From contig JARKIF010000007.1 of assembly GCA_029378245.1 (NCBI GenBank), forward strand, positions 1,550,001-1,614,000: DNA of 64,000 nt, in the 5' to 3' direction. The position numbers were made by a program, and so were the translations under genes. Positions within the stretch are counted from its first letter, which is position 1; every line of letters starts with the position of its first letter. The stretch is from Roridomyces roridus (Eukaryota > Basidiomycota > Agaricomycetes > Agaricales > Mycenaceae). Positions 11,522-22,854 of the stretch are shown one piece after another. Below the pieces are notes generated by a model, which was given only the letters and a program-made list of their open reading frames with translations, searched no databases and was not told where the DNA came from.

Positions 11522-12612
11522 ATGTCGTTCCTCTTTCTTCTGGTCTTGCTTTTGGATTTGGCGGTCTTTGGCTCGGCACAAAGCGTTGCCACAGCCATTA
11601 CGCTGTGGCAATTTGGACAGGGTCGCCTTTTGAGCGCGTCCGTAACACTGCCGTTGATTCCTCTCGGGACTGAGACCATCAACGGTGGCGCTCAGACGAC
11701 GTTCCTCTACCAGGCTCTTAATCCCAGTCAAGCTATCACGACGGATGCAAACGGCGTAACATTCGCAACGACCATTCCTGTTCCCAGTGAGTGTATTCGC
11801 CATCTAAAACATTCCGAAAGCTCATGGGGCCGAAAGCTCCGCGTACTCTCGTCGCATCTGCGTCGGGTTGGAACGAGGGCGCGATTGCCTGCGCTCTGAT
11901 CAACCCAACCTTTGGGGACTGCGTTGACACTGGCCCCACTGGTCCTGGAACGACCCACAACTCGGGTCCAGCAATCACTGAAGTTCTCGCCATTTCAGCA
12001 GAGACACCCATCATAACCCCACCACCGACAACCAGCCCTTTTGTTGTTCCCAGCAATTCGGACCCTAGTGCGTCGCAGTACTTGTATTTACTCAGCCCTC
12101 TTTCTCATCGATTTTCAGCCAAATCCTCGTCAGTGACTGGCGCGATTGTCGGCGGCGTCATCGGAGGCCTGGCTCTTTTCCTTGGGCTTGGCGCGTTCTT
12201 GTTCGTCCTCTGGCGAAGACCAAGACATCGGGCTCAGACAGCGCCTCCTGTTCCACCAAAGACAACGTTCGACAGAGGACCGGGACTGGAAGCAGGGTTC
12301 GTCACGACGGAACGCCCGATACTCGCTATTGTGCCTCCTCGCAAGGGCCTTCTTTATGGAGGCTCCGCAGGGGTCGATGTAGAGTCGTACGTGCGATCTG
12401 CTGTGACGATGGACGTCCAATCGCCGTCAACGGACCAACTGGCGTCTCCGTCGAACGCGTCCGTGTCGATGATATTATCGCCGGTGCCATCGAGTACACT
12501 GGAAGGTCAAATGACTGAAATATCGCATCGACTGAAGGCTCTTGAGGCTCGGAATGGTGTCCCTGAAGAGGACCCGGCACCCCCGCCGAGTTATGGGGAG
12601 TCTTCATATTGA
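11522..12612 (+). CDS. Array member P5: receptor-like single-pass membrane protein
   Basis: The most divergent member in gene structure: signal peptide (MSFLFLLVLLLDLAVFGSAQ) and ectodomain start lie in one exon, without the intron 1 of the other members. The ectodomain keeps ITLWQFGQGRLLSASVTLP, LIPLGTE, FLYQALNPSQAITTDANG, then after an intron (11787-11836) PRTLVASASGWNEG and CALINPTFGDC, and a longer loop TGPTGPGTTHNSGPAITEV. A second intron fits 12068-12118, although its frame is open. The membrane segment is AIVGGVIGGLALFLGLGAFLF, followed by WRRPRHR. The tail ends LEGQMTEISHRLKALEAR, then PAPPPSYGESSY. Function unknown; predicted surface protein. Confidence 0.78.
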
Positions 12613-13123
12613 TCCATTTTATTTATTTATTTTCTAGTACGGACGTTGAACTTGGGTCAAATTGGAAAGCGGGATTATCGAAGATGCTCGTCGCTCGAAA
12701 CCACCGGGTCGAAAACAAGCACAGACTCCGAGCTCGGGAGGTGTTGATTATTCCAAGACTCTGATTACCAAGACTCGGGGAGTCCGGGGTCGACGGTTGT
12801 TGTCATGGAATGAGAATAATTCGACACGACCCAAGCTTCCGGAGTGGATCTGTACAGGCAGTAGAATCAAATCCAAATTGGAACCAATGCTACTAGTAGG
12901 ACCCAGGTTGAACGTTGCATGGATATATGTGAGAAGAAAGTAAATACCATCAACCTCTTGTAGCTCGGCGGGAGTGCAGGCGGCTGAACTGTATCTAGAG
13001 ATTCCCAGCCCTTGAACGATGGTGCGAACAAGTCGGGCTGAGGACGCAAATTGGAACTCCAACTTGCCGCAAAGCGCATCAGATCTAGCATCAGAGGACG
13101 CCCATCACTTACTTCACACCACC
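12613..13123. other. Intergenic region upstream of the RCC1-like gene
   Basis: About 510 nt. No coding frame with family resemblance was seen on either strand; it should contain the RCC1-like promoter. Confidence 0.5.
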
Positions 13124-14775
13124 ATGGCCAAAAACTCGACACCGACGCAGAGAACCAGTTCGTTCCATGACCACGACCAATCTCACCCGGAATCCGACAT
13201 CCACCAGCGAGGAAACGAAAAGGCGCAGATGAACCCCCAGCGCGCGCTGGGAAACGCGCTCGTCTGCCAGTGCCAGTGCCACCACCCTTGAATGCAATAC
13301 CTCAACCTTCTCAGGCAGACGAGAAGAGGATACTGCTAGTTCACGGCGGCTTTGACGCTGGCCAGCTTGGTCTTGGGGATGACCAGGAGAAGGAGGTTAT
13401 GCGTCCGCGTGTGCACCCACTGTTCTTGGAGTGGGTCACGTCTGGCGATGTGGGACCCACTGGGCTCGAGCAAGTCGCTGCCGGTGGGATGCATTCTCTC
13501 ATTCTGGACTCAAACGGCAAGGTAGGCTTTCCCAACTTTTCTCTGGAGTTCTCTAACCGTGTCTAGGTGTGGTCCTTCGGCTCCAATGACTCATTTGCCT
13601 TGGGCCGAGTCACGGAACCTCCAGAGGGTAAACCTGACAATTTGCCTGAACTGGTTACGGGACTCGAAGACTTTCGTGCTACATTCATCGCTGCATCGGA
13701 TAATCTGAGCATTGCAATTAGTAATGAGGGAAAGCTGCGCGCATGGGGAACATTCAAAGTCTGTCTTTTCTATCTTCTTACAGATTTATTCATTCATCTG
13801 TTTTACCAGTCCGACGGCCTGCTTGGATTCATGGGCCGTAAAGATATCGTCATGACACCCACCGCCCTCCCCGCCTTGAACAAAAAACTCATCTGTGCTG
13901 CTGTCTGTGGCGAAAACCACGCGCTCGCCCTCAGCTGCGACGGTATCGTTTACTCATGGGGTGACGGCAGCCAATACCAACTCGGTCGTCGTATCCTCGC
14001 ACGCAGAAAGGAGAATGGACTGACCCCCGAGGCCCTTCACCTCCGTTCCATCACCGGTATCTTCACGGGGACGCACACCTCCTTCGCGATTAATCGAAAC
14101 GGTGTCGTATTCGCATGGGGTCTCAACCAGATGCGCCAGACAGGCGTTGACGATGACGCGCTGCACATCACGACACCTACCGAGGTAGATGCACTGCACC
14201 CCTCCGCACACGGCGGTGCCCGGGTGGTCGAGATTGCAGGCGGAGAGCACCACACGCACTTTCTCTTTGACAACGGCGAGTTCTGGGCGTGCGGACGCGC
14301 TGGTGCAGACCGGCTTGGGATCGCAGCAGACCATCCACTCGTTACTGCCCATGAAGCTTTGGTCGTCGCCACGGAGCAGCGTCTAGCAGCTTACGTGGCC
14401 GAGCACGGAGAGCTGGCGAAGCTTCCAGACGAACTTTTACCCGCGAATCGGCCCAAGAGGGGCGACTTTCTTGTCCCTACGCCCATACGCGTTGCATTCC
14501 CGCCGCCGCCTACGCCAAATAATCCAGACCCGGCGTTACCGCCGTACCCCATCTTCTCCAATACACGTATTGCACACATTACCGCTAGCGAGCGGTACTC
14601 GCTCGCTGTGGACGACTCGGGAAGGCTGTATTCCTGGGGCGAGGGAAATGCGAGCCAGCTCGGGCTTGGCAACGTCTCGAATGCCTCGACACCGACTCGT
14701 GTAGCTAATACAGCGCTTAAAGCTCACCGGGTGGTCGCAGCTAGCGCTGGCGGGCAGCACGTCCTCCTCTTGTAA
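13124..14775 (+). CDS. RCC1-family Ran guanine-nucleotide exchange factor
   Basis: Four exons with introns 13158-13207, 13522-13566 and 13759-13809. The first intron uses a GTTCGT donor; removing it joins MAKNSTPTQRT to a basic, nuclear-localisation-like stretch (RKRKGADEPPARAGKRARL). The body has RCC1 blade repeats, seen as GQLGLGDD, ILDSNGKVWSFGSND, LALSCDGIVYSWGDG, FAINRNGVVFAWGLN, FLFDNGEFWACGR and AVDDSGRLYSWGEG, closing with AGGQHVLLL. Length of about 490 residues suits fungal RCC1 (Srm1/Pim1). It loads Ran with GTP on chromatin, driving nucleocytoplasmic transport and mitotic organisation. It converges with the TMEM135-like gene with only about 145 bp between stop codons. Confidence 0.9.
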
Positions 14776-14921
14776 GACCTTCCAGTCGACCAGCTCACTG
14801 ACTAACACAAACCACAGAGGCGTCAAACATTCTTGAATTATATTTTTTACGTACGAGTTTCCCTTGCGTGTACACATCCCTCCGTGAAAAATATTATTTA
14901 CATTTTCTTCTCCATGTCTCT

Positions 14922-16890
14922 CTAATTCGGCCCAATAAACTGGTACAGAATCTTGCGCACCAGCCCGGAGAGGTGCTGCGGGTCGTTCTGATATATACTC
15001 TGTCAACCAGGCGTCAGCACTCGTTCTCATGGAAAGGAAGGAAGCAATGAAACGCACCATAACCATCCCCATAGCCATCCCCGTCAACACGCTCTCACCC
15101 CAATTACCCGTCCGGAAAACGAGTCCCCTTCCACGCGCCGCGATCCACAGGCTCTCCAGACCCTTGGGGAGGACGTACATGGTCAACTCCGCACGCCGAC
15201 GGGGCTCCTCGATGAGGAGAGACAACCCGGCAAGGAAACCCTCGACCCAGAAAGAGAGTTTCGAAATGAGGACGTTGGTCAGCGCTTGAGGGATGAGTCG
15301 GCGGAGTAGAGGCGAAGCCATTATCTGTCCATAGAGCTGCTTCAGGCTGCAGTTCGCCACTGGGAGCCGATTAGTCCAATGCTTTAGACCCAAATACGAA
15401 AACATACCTTGGTAAATGACGACAAACATGGCGAGGAAGGTGGAGCTGCGGATACTGTTCATCGACGCCCTTAACAGGACGCGCATTGGGTCCGCGCGGA
15501 AGACGCGCCAGCGGAGGAGAATGCTCGGGAGGAAGTGCAGTGCCGAGTAGATCGGGATCATCCACTTGAAGACATCCCCGAAACGGTCGAGGGGCACGCT
15601 CCAGCAACTTGTCATCCATGGGTGAATCGCCTCACATTGCGCGTAGAGGGGCACGGGCTCGCCACGGAGGGCGGCTTCGCGAAGGGCGGACAGAGTAGCG
15701 GCGTTGGAGGGGGTAATGTCTGGACGCGCGAGGAGCGTGTCGAGGGAGGGGTAATCGACGGTTTGCTCGCGCACGAGACCGCGATTTAGCTTAATGGCCT
15801 CGGCGGGCAGTCGCCCTGCACCCTGGATCCACGTGATGTAGGATCGCGGCAACGTGTCGGGCCGCATCGTGAACGCGTACATGATCTGCCCACAGGCCAT
15901 GGAGAAAACGATGACGGCTCCGTAGGGAACGCTGATTCCATGCTTTTCCGAATAGAAATTGTAGGAACCTTGAAGACCACTGCAATGGGGGTAAGTGCTA
16001 CGTGGAGGGATGAAGCAGATGGATGTACCGAACAAACATCTGCTGAGCAATAACTCCGCGGCGGTTTCGCTTCTCCCAGAGGATGGCGAGACTGCCTGCG
16101 ATGGCGCCTGCGAGGGCTGCATGCCACCGTCGCGTTCGTTTGCGGATGAGCGCCATATGTGCATTGGCACTGAGGGACAGCCGTGCAGACCGTCTCCGCC
16201 GAAGTACCGGGGACGTGGTACCCGAGTTGGGGTACGAGACAGTCCGGGGGAGGTTAAGCCGTTCGTCGTCGTCTTCATCTTCATCGAAAGGAGAGGACAA
16301 TAGTCGCGGCTTGATGGCAGGGAAGAGGATGGGTAGAGCGTTGATTAGGAACTTGTAAACGGAGGCGAAAGTTCCTAGAGCACGTTGAGTGGAACAAGGG
16401 CAAGACGAGGGAAATAGTACCGAGCATTGCTGCGAAGCGGAACGAGTCTGCGCCAAAGACGGCATTCCGGATGAGAATGAGACGCTGGTCTCTGCCAACC
16501 TGGGTCAGTCGTTGAAAGGAACGACTTGGAAAGACACGCACTTCGGGGCTCTGCGCATCCGAAGGAGCGCCAGCACCAGGTTTAGCGATGCCCGCACATT
16601 GAACGCGAGCGTTGCAGATCCTACTTCTCGTCAAAAAAGGGGACTGTAAACAGCTGGCAAGACGCACTGAAACCACCCGCTGCAGCATGCTCCAAACAGT
16701 CCCATAGCCCGGGGAGTTCGGCGACAGGCTCGCCTCTGTCGCGCCAAACGACCTTGCGAGCACCTTTCAGTCGCTCCTGGTAGTTTGCAAGTGCGACCAA
16801 GTTTTCAAAGGAGGCCATGTGTCGACGCGGAGTGGCACTACCCTCGTCAGCCATTTCTGGGTCCAACGAGCCCTGGTGCGGCCGGCTCAT
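14922..16890 (-). CDS. TMEM135-like membrane protein
   Basis: Minus-strand multi-exon gene. The N terminus MSRPHQGSLDPEMADEG starts at 16890, followed by ASFENLVALANYQERLKGAR. Later exons give TLAFNVRASLNLVLALLRMR, FGADSFRFAAMLG, a KFLINALPILFPAIKPRLL stretch, an acidic DEDEDDDE loop, RRWHAALAGAIAGSLAILWE and then the long exon with LQGSYNFYSEKHGISVPYGA, VIVFSMACGQIMYAF, PRSYITWIQGAG and CEAIHP. The last intron (15000-15057) leads to a short exon reading SIYQNDPQHLSGLV and ending IGPN, with the stop at 14922-14924. Several membrane spans are evident. TMEM135-like proteins are linked to peroxisome and mitochondrial dynamics; the fungal role is not established. The family call is good; middle exon borders are approximate. 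Confidence 0.82.
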
Positions 16891-17499
16891 CGTCGCGACC
16901 AAAAGTTGGGGAGCGAGAAAGGGATGTGTGGGGTAAAGTTTGCCAATCACATGCGGCGGCCGCCGGCACTTTAGTACACCGTAACCTGGACTGTCATGTT
17001 CCGAAATGGGCGGTAAGGCCAATTAAAGGCCCCTGAAGTCTTCGGTGTTTTGCTGTCAGTGTCGACCAGCAGAAGGATGCCAGACGACAGAAACTGCTTC
17101 TAGTAGTCTCCCACGAAGAATGCCTGTGTCTCACTGACCCTCGACGCGCCGCAAAGATGCTCCGAGGGGTACCAAGACCCGGTGTCTAGCTATCGATCCT
17201 CTGGTTCTACTTGTCTCCTGTCCTAGTTCGTGCCTTGGTAACCAGAAAGCAATGAACTGTGCTCAACTTGGGCCTTTGAATTTCTTCAACTACCAACACT
17301 CTTACTAGGTCAATCTTGAACTCCAATGCGGCGTCAATTTCCCTCCATTCCGCTATGGAAGCCGCTGTGAGACACGGAAAAAACCTTGGTCTGAGACCAT
17401 CGCATTCCGCGGTGATCCTCCATGGGCTCCATGGGCGCATAAAAGCGAGCCCCACAGACATTCCTCTCTCTCTCGCTCCGTCGCCCCAGTCCTACCAGC
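16891..17499. other. Divergent promoter region
   Basis: About 610 nt between the start codons of the TMEM135-like gene (minus) and a small membrane protein gene (plus). No gene was seen within it; it probably contains both promoters. Confidence 0.5.
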
Positions 17500-18029
17500 A
17501 TGGCGCCCACCTTGATTACGACCATCGGCCTCCCTGCTCGTCCTCCGTTTTTCAACATCCCGACGACGACACCTGCCGCCTTGCCTTTGACTCCCAAAAG
17601 TACCTCTAGCACGGCGCTGTATGTGGTTCTGATCATCGCCATTGTACTCCTCCTGGTCGCGACAGCTGCCATCGTCTGGCTCTGTTTCTGGCGCCGAAAC
17701 CGACGTCCCTCTGCTCGCAACTTGCCGGAGGTCTCCGCAGAGGATGCGATCAGAGGCAAGGCGGCAAGGGACAGTCGCCAGACGTACGTCATTCCTAAGA
17801 CCTGGGACAGCACTCAAGTAAGTTGACTCATGAGATTCTTCCCCCGCCTGTGCTGACAAATTGATAAAAGCCGTTCTGGGCTGTACCCTCGATCAGCACG
17901 ACGGAGACAAGGATGAACGAAAAGCTTCTAGCCGAGGTGCCCAACGTCTGGCGTATCCTTGGGCGTCCGAACGTCGCCGTAGACTCGGACGAGGAGGCCA
18001 TCCCGGCTGCTCACCGCAAGTCATTTTGA
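17500..18029 (+). CDS. Small single-pass membrane protein, fungal, function unknown
   Basis: Two exons, 17500-17817 and 17871-18029, joined over a GTAAGT..AAAG intron. The N-terminal 35 or so residues are Pro/Thr-rich (TIGLPARPPFFNIP, TTTPAALPLTPKST) and lack a cleavable signal. A strong membrane segment follows (ALYVVLIIAIVLLLVATAAI, ending CFWRRNRRP), then a cytosolic tail of about 100 residues with TYVIPKTWDSTQ and MNEKLLAEVPNVWRILGRPN, ending AAHRKSF. About 158 residues in all. It resembles the class of short, Thr-rich, single-pass proteins common in Agaricomycetes, but I recognise no named family. It is not homologous by eye to P1-P5. Confidence 0.7.
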
Positions 18030-18903
18030 AAGCCTGTACTTATCATCATCTTCTTTTTGTGTGTATTTTCCTTTCTTACCACTGCGAAGCTGTAGAGGAT
18101 ATTTGTGTATTTCGTGCCGAACCAAATTACATTTGCTGCCAACTATACAGATGAACAACTGTGCCACAGCCGTGACGCATGACGGGTGATCTGTGCGGGC
18201 TACGCAGCCGACTTCAGAGCTGCTTTCAGAGGGTATCTCCGTCGCTGCGGTGCACAATTGTGCTCTTGGAGGAGGATGACTGGAAATGGTACTGATCTGC
18301 AACCCCCTATCTCAGTTGATGCCGCGGAAGCTAACGTACTTGCTTCCATTTTAATTTGAACCGCAGCAAAATGAGGGGAATTGAACGCAGTTGATAAACG
18401 ACCTTGTCCTGCTCACACAGCTGCGGGCGAAAGACTTCGGGCAGGCATCTGTCGGCGGGCTTGGGCGCGTCACACCGCCTTGGGCAAAATATATATACAG
18501 TCACCGCAACTCACTGCGTGTCAAAGCGAGTCAAATAACTCCACCCTCTCTCGACAACGTGCCACGTGTAACAGCGCGCAAGCTGTCCCACTCTGCGCCC
18601 CGAAACTAAAATTCCACGGTAGAATGCCGTGCACCGGTGCAACTGCTGTTGAACCCTGGCTAATGTATCTCTAATCACTCACCCACATGCCAGCGTCAAC
18701 GGAACAGAGATCCATTCCCATTCAATTGTGACGTCTCTCGAACGCGATAGAAGGACCCAAACAATACCGCGGCGAACGGCGGCCAACTCGCTGCTCTCCG
18801 AAGCCCTCCGGTGCCGCAGCCCGTTATGGAACCTCGAGCTGTTGCATACCATACACGGCAAGTTATAAGTCAGCCCCGCAGTGGGAAGTACGCATTTTGC
18901 ACC
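18030..18903. other. Intergenic region upstream of the DUF6699 gene
   Basis: About 870 nt with no supported gene. An AT-rich ATATATATAC run lies near 18489-18498, and a TATA-like site at 18863-18869 precedes the DUF6699 start by about 35 nt. Confidence 0.5.
18863..18869 (+). promoter_or_regulatory. TATA-like box of the DUF6699 gene
   Basis: TTATAAG about 35 nt before the ATG at 18904. Inferred from sequence and spacing. Confidence 0.35.
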
Positions 18904-19449
18904 ATGACCACGACCACGACTCCACCCACTCTGAACCCTCTCCTCCAGTACTCCCAGCACGGTAGAGAGCAAGGCCACTGCTGCCCGCTGCTCTGGGATG
19001 TGCGTGAATCACCCCGCTCGGCACGCCATCTCTCGGCGCTTGACAGGACTCTCTCCGATTTCGAGCTCTCCCAACACGCGACGAGCCCAACGGTGACGAG
19101 CATGCGCCTCGTCTGCGGCATCTTTCCCGAGGAGTCCTGGACAATCGAAGCGCGCAATTGGCTCGGAATCACGATACGCGACGTGCTAGAGGAAATTACC
19201 GCCACGGTCACGACGCAGATCACATACGCAGAATGGGACAAACTCTGTCAAAAGCAACAAAATCGCGTCAACGTCATGTTCGACGCGCGATGGCGGCGGT
19301 CAGAGCATCCCACCCAAGTCCACGACCAGGGCATCATACGCGCTGATTGTTTGTTACAACACGTCGTGTTTGCTGGCCTCTCATTGGCACCGCAACACTC
19401 TGGGATGCAAGACACATACATTTTGACGCTCGGGCGTCCGAAGCGATGA
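18904..19449 (+). CDS. DUF6699-domain protein
   Basis: A single open frame of about 181 residues from MTTTTTPPTLNPLLQYS. It matches the usual order of this fungal domain: LNPLL near the start, a short W-D-V element (LLWDVRES), a loop with SPTVTSMRLVCGIFP, then WTIEARNWLGITIRDVLEEI, ITYAEWDKL, and near the end IIRADCLLQHVVFAGLS and TYILTLGRP. The family is expanded in Agaricomycetes and has no assigned biochemical function. An in-frame ATG at 18811 would add 31 residues, but the LNPLL element normally sits near the N terminus and a TATA-like box lies upstream of 18904. The gene converges with the minus-strand membrane protein gene downstream. Confidence 0.75.
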   Translation: MTTTTTPPTLNPLLQYSQHGREQGHCCPLLWDVRESPRSARHLSALDRTLSDFELSQHATSPTVTSMRLVCGIFPEESWTIEARNWLGITIRDVLEEITATVTTQITYAEWDKLCQKQQNRVNVMFDARWRRSEHPTQVHDQGIIRADCLLQHVVFAGLSLAPQHSGMQDTYILTLGRPKR

Positions 19450-19595
19450 TTCAGAACAGGTCAGACTCAGTCTTACTGCACATTTTGGACCTACTTGTGA
19501 AACAATCAAACAGACATGGCAGCAGACAGACATCCGTGGTTTCCATAATTGGAGGAGGAGAAATACAAGCGGGCTGTGCTACGCAAACGAAAGGG

Positions 19596-20322
19596 TCAGT
19601 CCTCTTGCCATGGAGTCTCGTGCAAACCGATGACATAGTCCAGTTTTTCATCTGCAGGCAAGTCAATGGAGGGCATCGCAATCGTCACTGCAATTTGGAG
19701 CCGAACGACGCGCTGCGCCAAAGTTGGCAATTTGGTGGACTCGATGGGAAGATCCTCCTCCAGCCGTGGACGCAAATAACGGCGCCGCAGGTGGGAAAAG
19801 GCCGCAGCTAAAATGGGATCGCGATGCGGCATGGAGTTGTGAGGTAGTGCAGGCTGAACTGGAGGTTCGGGTCGCGCTTCATCCCAGATGGTTGCAGAGA
19901 GTGGCTGCTCGAGAGGATGAGGAAGCCAGAAAACCTTTACGGTTCATTCAACCGCCGACCTGTATATCTTTCCACTGTCCTCTCTTCTCCTCGCGCAGCC
20001 CACCGCGCGGGGACCAAATATCCCACAGCCTCGGCGGGCGTGCGTCAAACACAGGCGGCAAGGGCGCTGAGGCTAAGCGACTGCGCTGTGCAGCAGCTGC
20101 CCGCCTCCTAGACCCAAAGAAGATTATCATCCCGACAGCGAAGATCCCGATGGCGAGAAGACCGAGGATGAATGGGGGCGCTCCTTTCAGCGGGAATCCG
20201 CCGGCGCGGCTTGGGAGTTGGGTGGCTGTGGACGTCGAGGATACGGTAGAGGTCGACGTGGTACTCGTCCTGGTCTGGAGGGCCCTCGCCTCGTTCGCGA
20301 CCTTGGCAGTGGTGGCGGTCAT
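19596..20322 (-). CDS. Small single-pass membrane protein with Thr/Ser-rich N terminus
   Basis: Two exons: 20322-19960 and 19904-19596. The proposed intron (19905-19959, GTCGGC..CAG) bypasses an in-frame stop and joins KDIQ to PLSATIWDEARPEPP. The N-terminal 50 residues are Thr/Ser-rich (TRTSTTSTSTVSSTSTATQ) without a cleavable signal. The membrane segment is FILGLLAIGIFAVGMIIFFG, followed by SRRR. The tail includes MPHRDPILAAAFSHLRRRYL and VVRLQIAVTIAMPS, and ends GLHETPWQED. The IAVTIAMPS stretch and the closing G-L-x-x-x-P-W pattern recur in short basidiomycete membrane proteins of unknown role. The donor is non-consensus, so the join needs cDNA support. Confidence 0.6.
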
Positions 20323-20450
20323 GAGAGTGAGAAGAGACGGTCACACGACCGATTAATTTTAGCGCACGTACATATACATCAACAGATAGCTTGTACATAT
20401 TACCTTCAGAAATACAGATACACATCCAGATACCACATATTAACAATCCA

Positions 20451-22049
20451 CTAGCTGGGGGGAGCATAATTTCGGGCTCTTGGACCCTCGAGGCAATGTC
20501 AATATCTCGACGCCGCTGCAAGACTCAACCTACCTTCGCAAAAATAGTGCCAATTTGAACCTCTTGCTGGATCAACGGCTGGGCAGACCCTGACGGCGAG
20601 AAACCAGTGACGTTGAACTGCGACATCACAACAAAGTACTGAGCGGACATCAATCACATCCTCGAGAAGTTGAGCGAAAAAAAATCATCACCCACCTTGA
20701 GACAGAACTGAGATATCAGGGCACTTGGTTTCAGATTTTTCGTGAGAGGGATCTCTCCGTCGAACCTGCCAATCCCAACTTGAGCATGCTGATGTACAGA
20801 CGCCTCCATCCGTACCTCAAGGTCCCTGGCCGCTGTGCTAATCCATTTGCGGCTGGCCACCACACGGCTTGAGCGATTTCTTCGACATCATCCACCACCG
20901 AGGCGTCGCCCAGAGACAAGCACTTGATTCGACGGTGCAGTGAGACGTTGATAGTGCTGGGCGTGCACAAAAGATTGAGCGCCTGCGAGTCTTGGCAGAA
21001 ATACATCACAGAGCACGGAATGACGCTGCCCCGAGTGTAACATAACTGATTCAGTTAGTTAGACTGTCTGTGTGCGTCGATAGATAGGATCGTTCTTACG
21101 GGTTTTGCCAGGGAGAACTGCTGTTATTCAGACATGCTTCCAACGAAAAGGAAACAAACATACCGCACAGTGAATTTCAACCTTTCGGTTATTGAACACG
21201 GTTCCTTTCATACGGACAGTCGGATGTGTGTACCATCCATCCAGGTCGATTTCCGGGCCTGGAATGGGGGTGTTTTCCTGGTATGCAAGCTGTCGCAAGG
21301 GGGAAGGCGGATCTGGCCGTACGGCAGGCACATAAACGAACATTGTTTCATGTTCCAATCTGCCGTGCATCATTCGAACAAAATCACGGAGATTGAGCCA
21401 ACATTGCCCACCGGTTGTCTTCACGAAATAGCCGCGCGCTGCGGAGAATCCTCACCGAAAGATAATAGTTGACTGTGGCATCGGTATTTCGTTCGAGGAA
21501 CGTTTGCGGGAGAGAATAATTTTGAGCAGTGCGAGGGTTGTCGGGGTCTGGCAGGGCTACAGTTTTGGGCATGTCGAGTATGAAGGGCCAGCGGGAACTG
21601 CCGGATGGTGCCAAACTACTTTCGGTTTTTGACCAGAGGGGGACCGCGATGTTGAGAAATGGGAACCTCTTTCCGACTAGCCATCCATCTTCCAACGGCC
21701 TCCCTACGATTTCTCCGCGTATCTGCATCATTGAGTTGGTGAATATCATAAAAAACGTGTTACTCACTTCTATGGACACTTCAGTAATCCTTTCGCCGCT
21801 CGATACGCTCAACGCAAGGGACCCCGCAATCCGATCTCCTCCCAGAAAGGTCGGGGAACTATTCGGTGATGGCGCACTGCTAAAGAGCTTGAGCGTAGCG
21901 CAGGTTCTCTGCTTATTGTCCTTGATGAAGAAAACGTGTTCCGTCGACCCCCTGGACCCACTGCTCGACGGGCGGGCCTGTTGCCGCGGACTGTACGCGG
22001 GCAGCAGAGTCAGGGTGGATGCAGAGCGGTAGACCGGCGGTGAGAGCAT
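20451..22049 (-). CDS. Arrestin-like protein
   Basis: Minus-strand multi-exon gene starting MLSPPVYRSASTLTLLPAYS at 22049. The N-terminal arrestin-like sandwich is seen in STEHVFFIKDNKQRTCATLK, FLGGDRIAGSLALSV, ITEVSIEVS and FLNIAVPLWS, then WPFILDMPKTVALP and DATVNYYLSVRILRS. Later exons carry MFVYVPAVRPDPPSPLRQLA, PGPEIDLDGWYTHP, KGTVFNNRKVEIHC, a segment with SQALNLLCTPSTINVSLHRR, and GRFDGEIPLTKNLKPS. The end is GFSPSGSAQPLIQQEVQIG, then a last small exon GPRARNYAPPS with the stop at 20451-20453. This order is typical of basidiomycete arrestin-domain proteins, which act as adaptors in trafficking or signalling. A specific role is not inferable. Confidence 0.82.
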
Positions 22050-22854
22050 TCAGAGAGTCAAGGAAGCAAGTGGTCCAGTACATATAAAACATGGCGTGCC
22101 GTGAGCACACAGCCCATTGCATCCGAATCTGCCAGATCGAGATGGCTTTCCCGCAGATGGATGGCTTTAAAAGAGGGAGCGAGCCTCCAGGCGTTGACAG
22201 TCATCATTACCCGTACGGCGGAGGTGCAGTAGGACCACTAGGACATACCTCATACCGCAAGGGCGGCAATGGGCGGCGATTTAGAACCCACGAGCGGGGT
22301 CATTGAGAAGTTTCAGAAGATGTTGACCGTGAAAAAGAAGCATACTGCGGACATCACGATCAATAATACCCCATCAGGTTTTCAAACTCGGGGTATCTCG
22401 GCTTCTAGCCCGAGACGGCTCTTTCACTCGGGGTGCTTATCGAGCGGCGCGGAAGTTGCTCTTCGAGACCCGCGCGGCCTCAGAAGGGTAACCCTGGTAT
22501 TTGAATTGAAGTGTAAAAGAAGCAGCTCTAAAATTCTGAGAGAGACATATATGACAGCCTGGACCATTCAGACGCGGCTTCTAACGACCAGAAGATTCGG
22601 GTTGCGGACCGAGAGTGCTCAACTCTAAGTACCATCTCAGCAGCGAGCAAAGACCACGTTTTCGGCTCGCTAATCACGAAAAAGATGCAATACACATCTA
22701 AGTTCACCAAAGGCAGCAATTGAACAGAATCCATTGCATCATAGCAGATAATTACAATTACATGTTGTGCGGCGCCCGAGACGCTTCGATGTTGCCACGG
22801 TGCAATCATAGAAGGCCGGGAATCCCGAGTTCAAGTCGGACCAAAAACCACATT
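22050..22854. other. Intergenic region
   Basis: About 800 nt between the arrestin-like gene start and the GST gene stop, both on the minus strand. No gene was recognised; it should contain the arrestin promoter. Confidence 0.5.
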
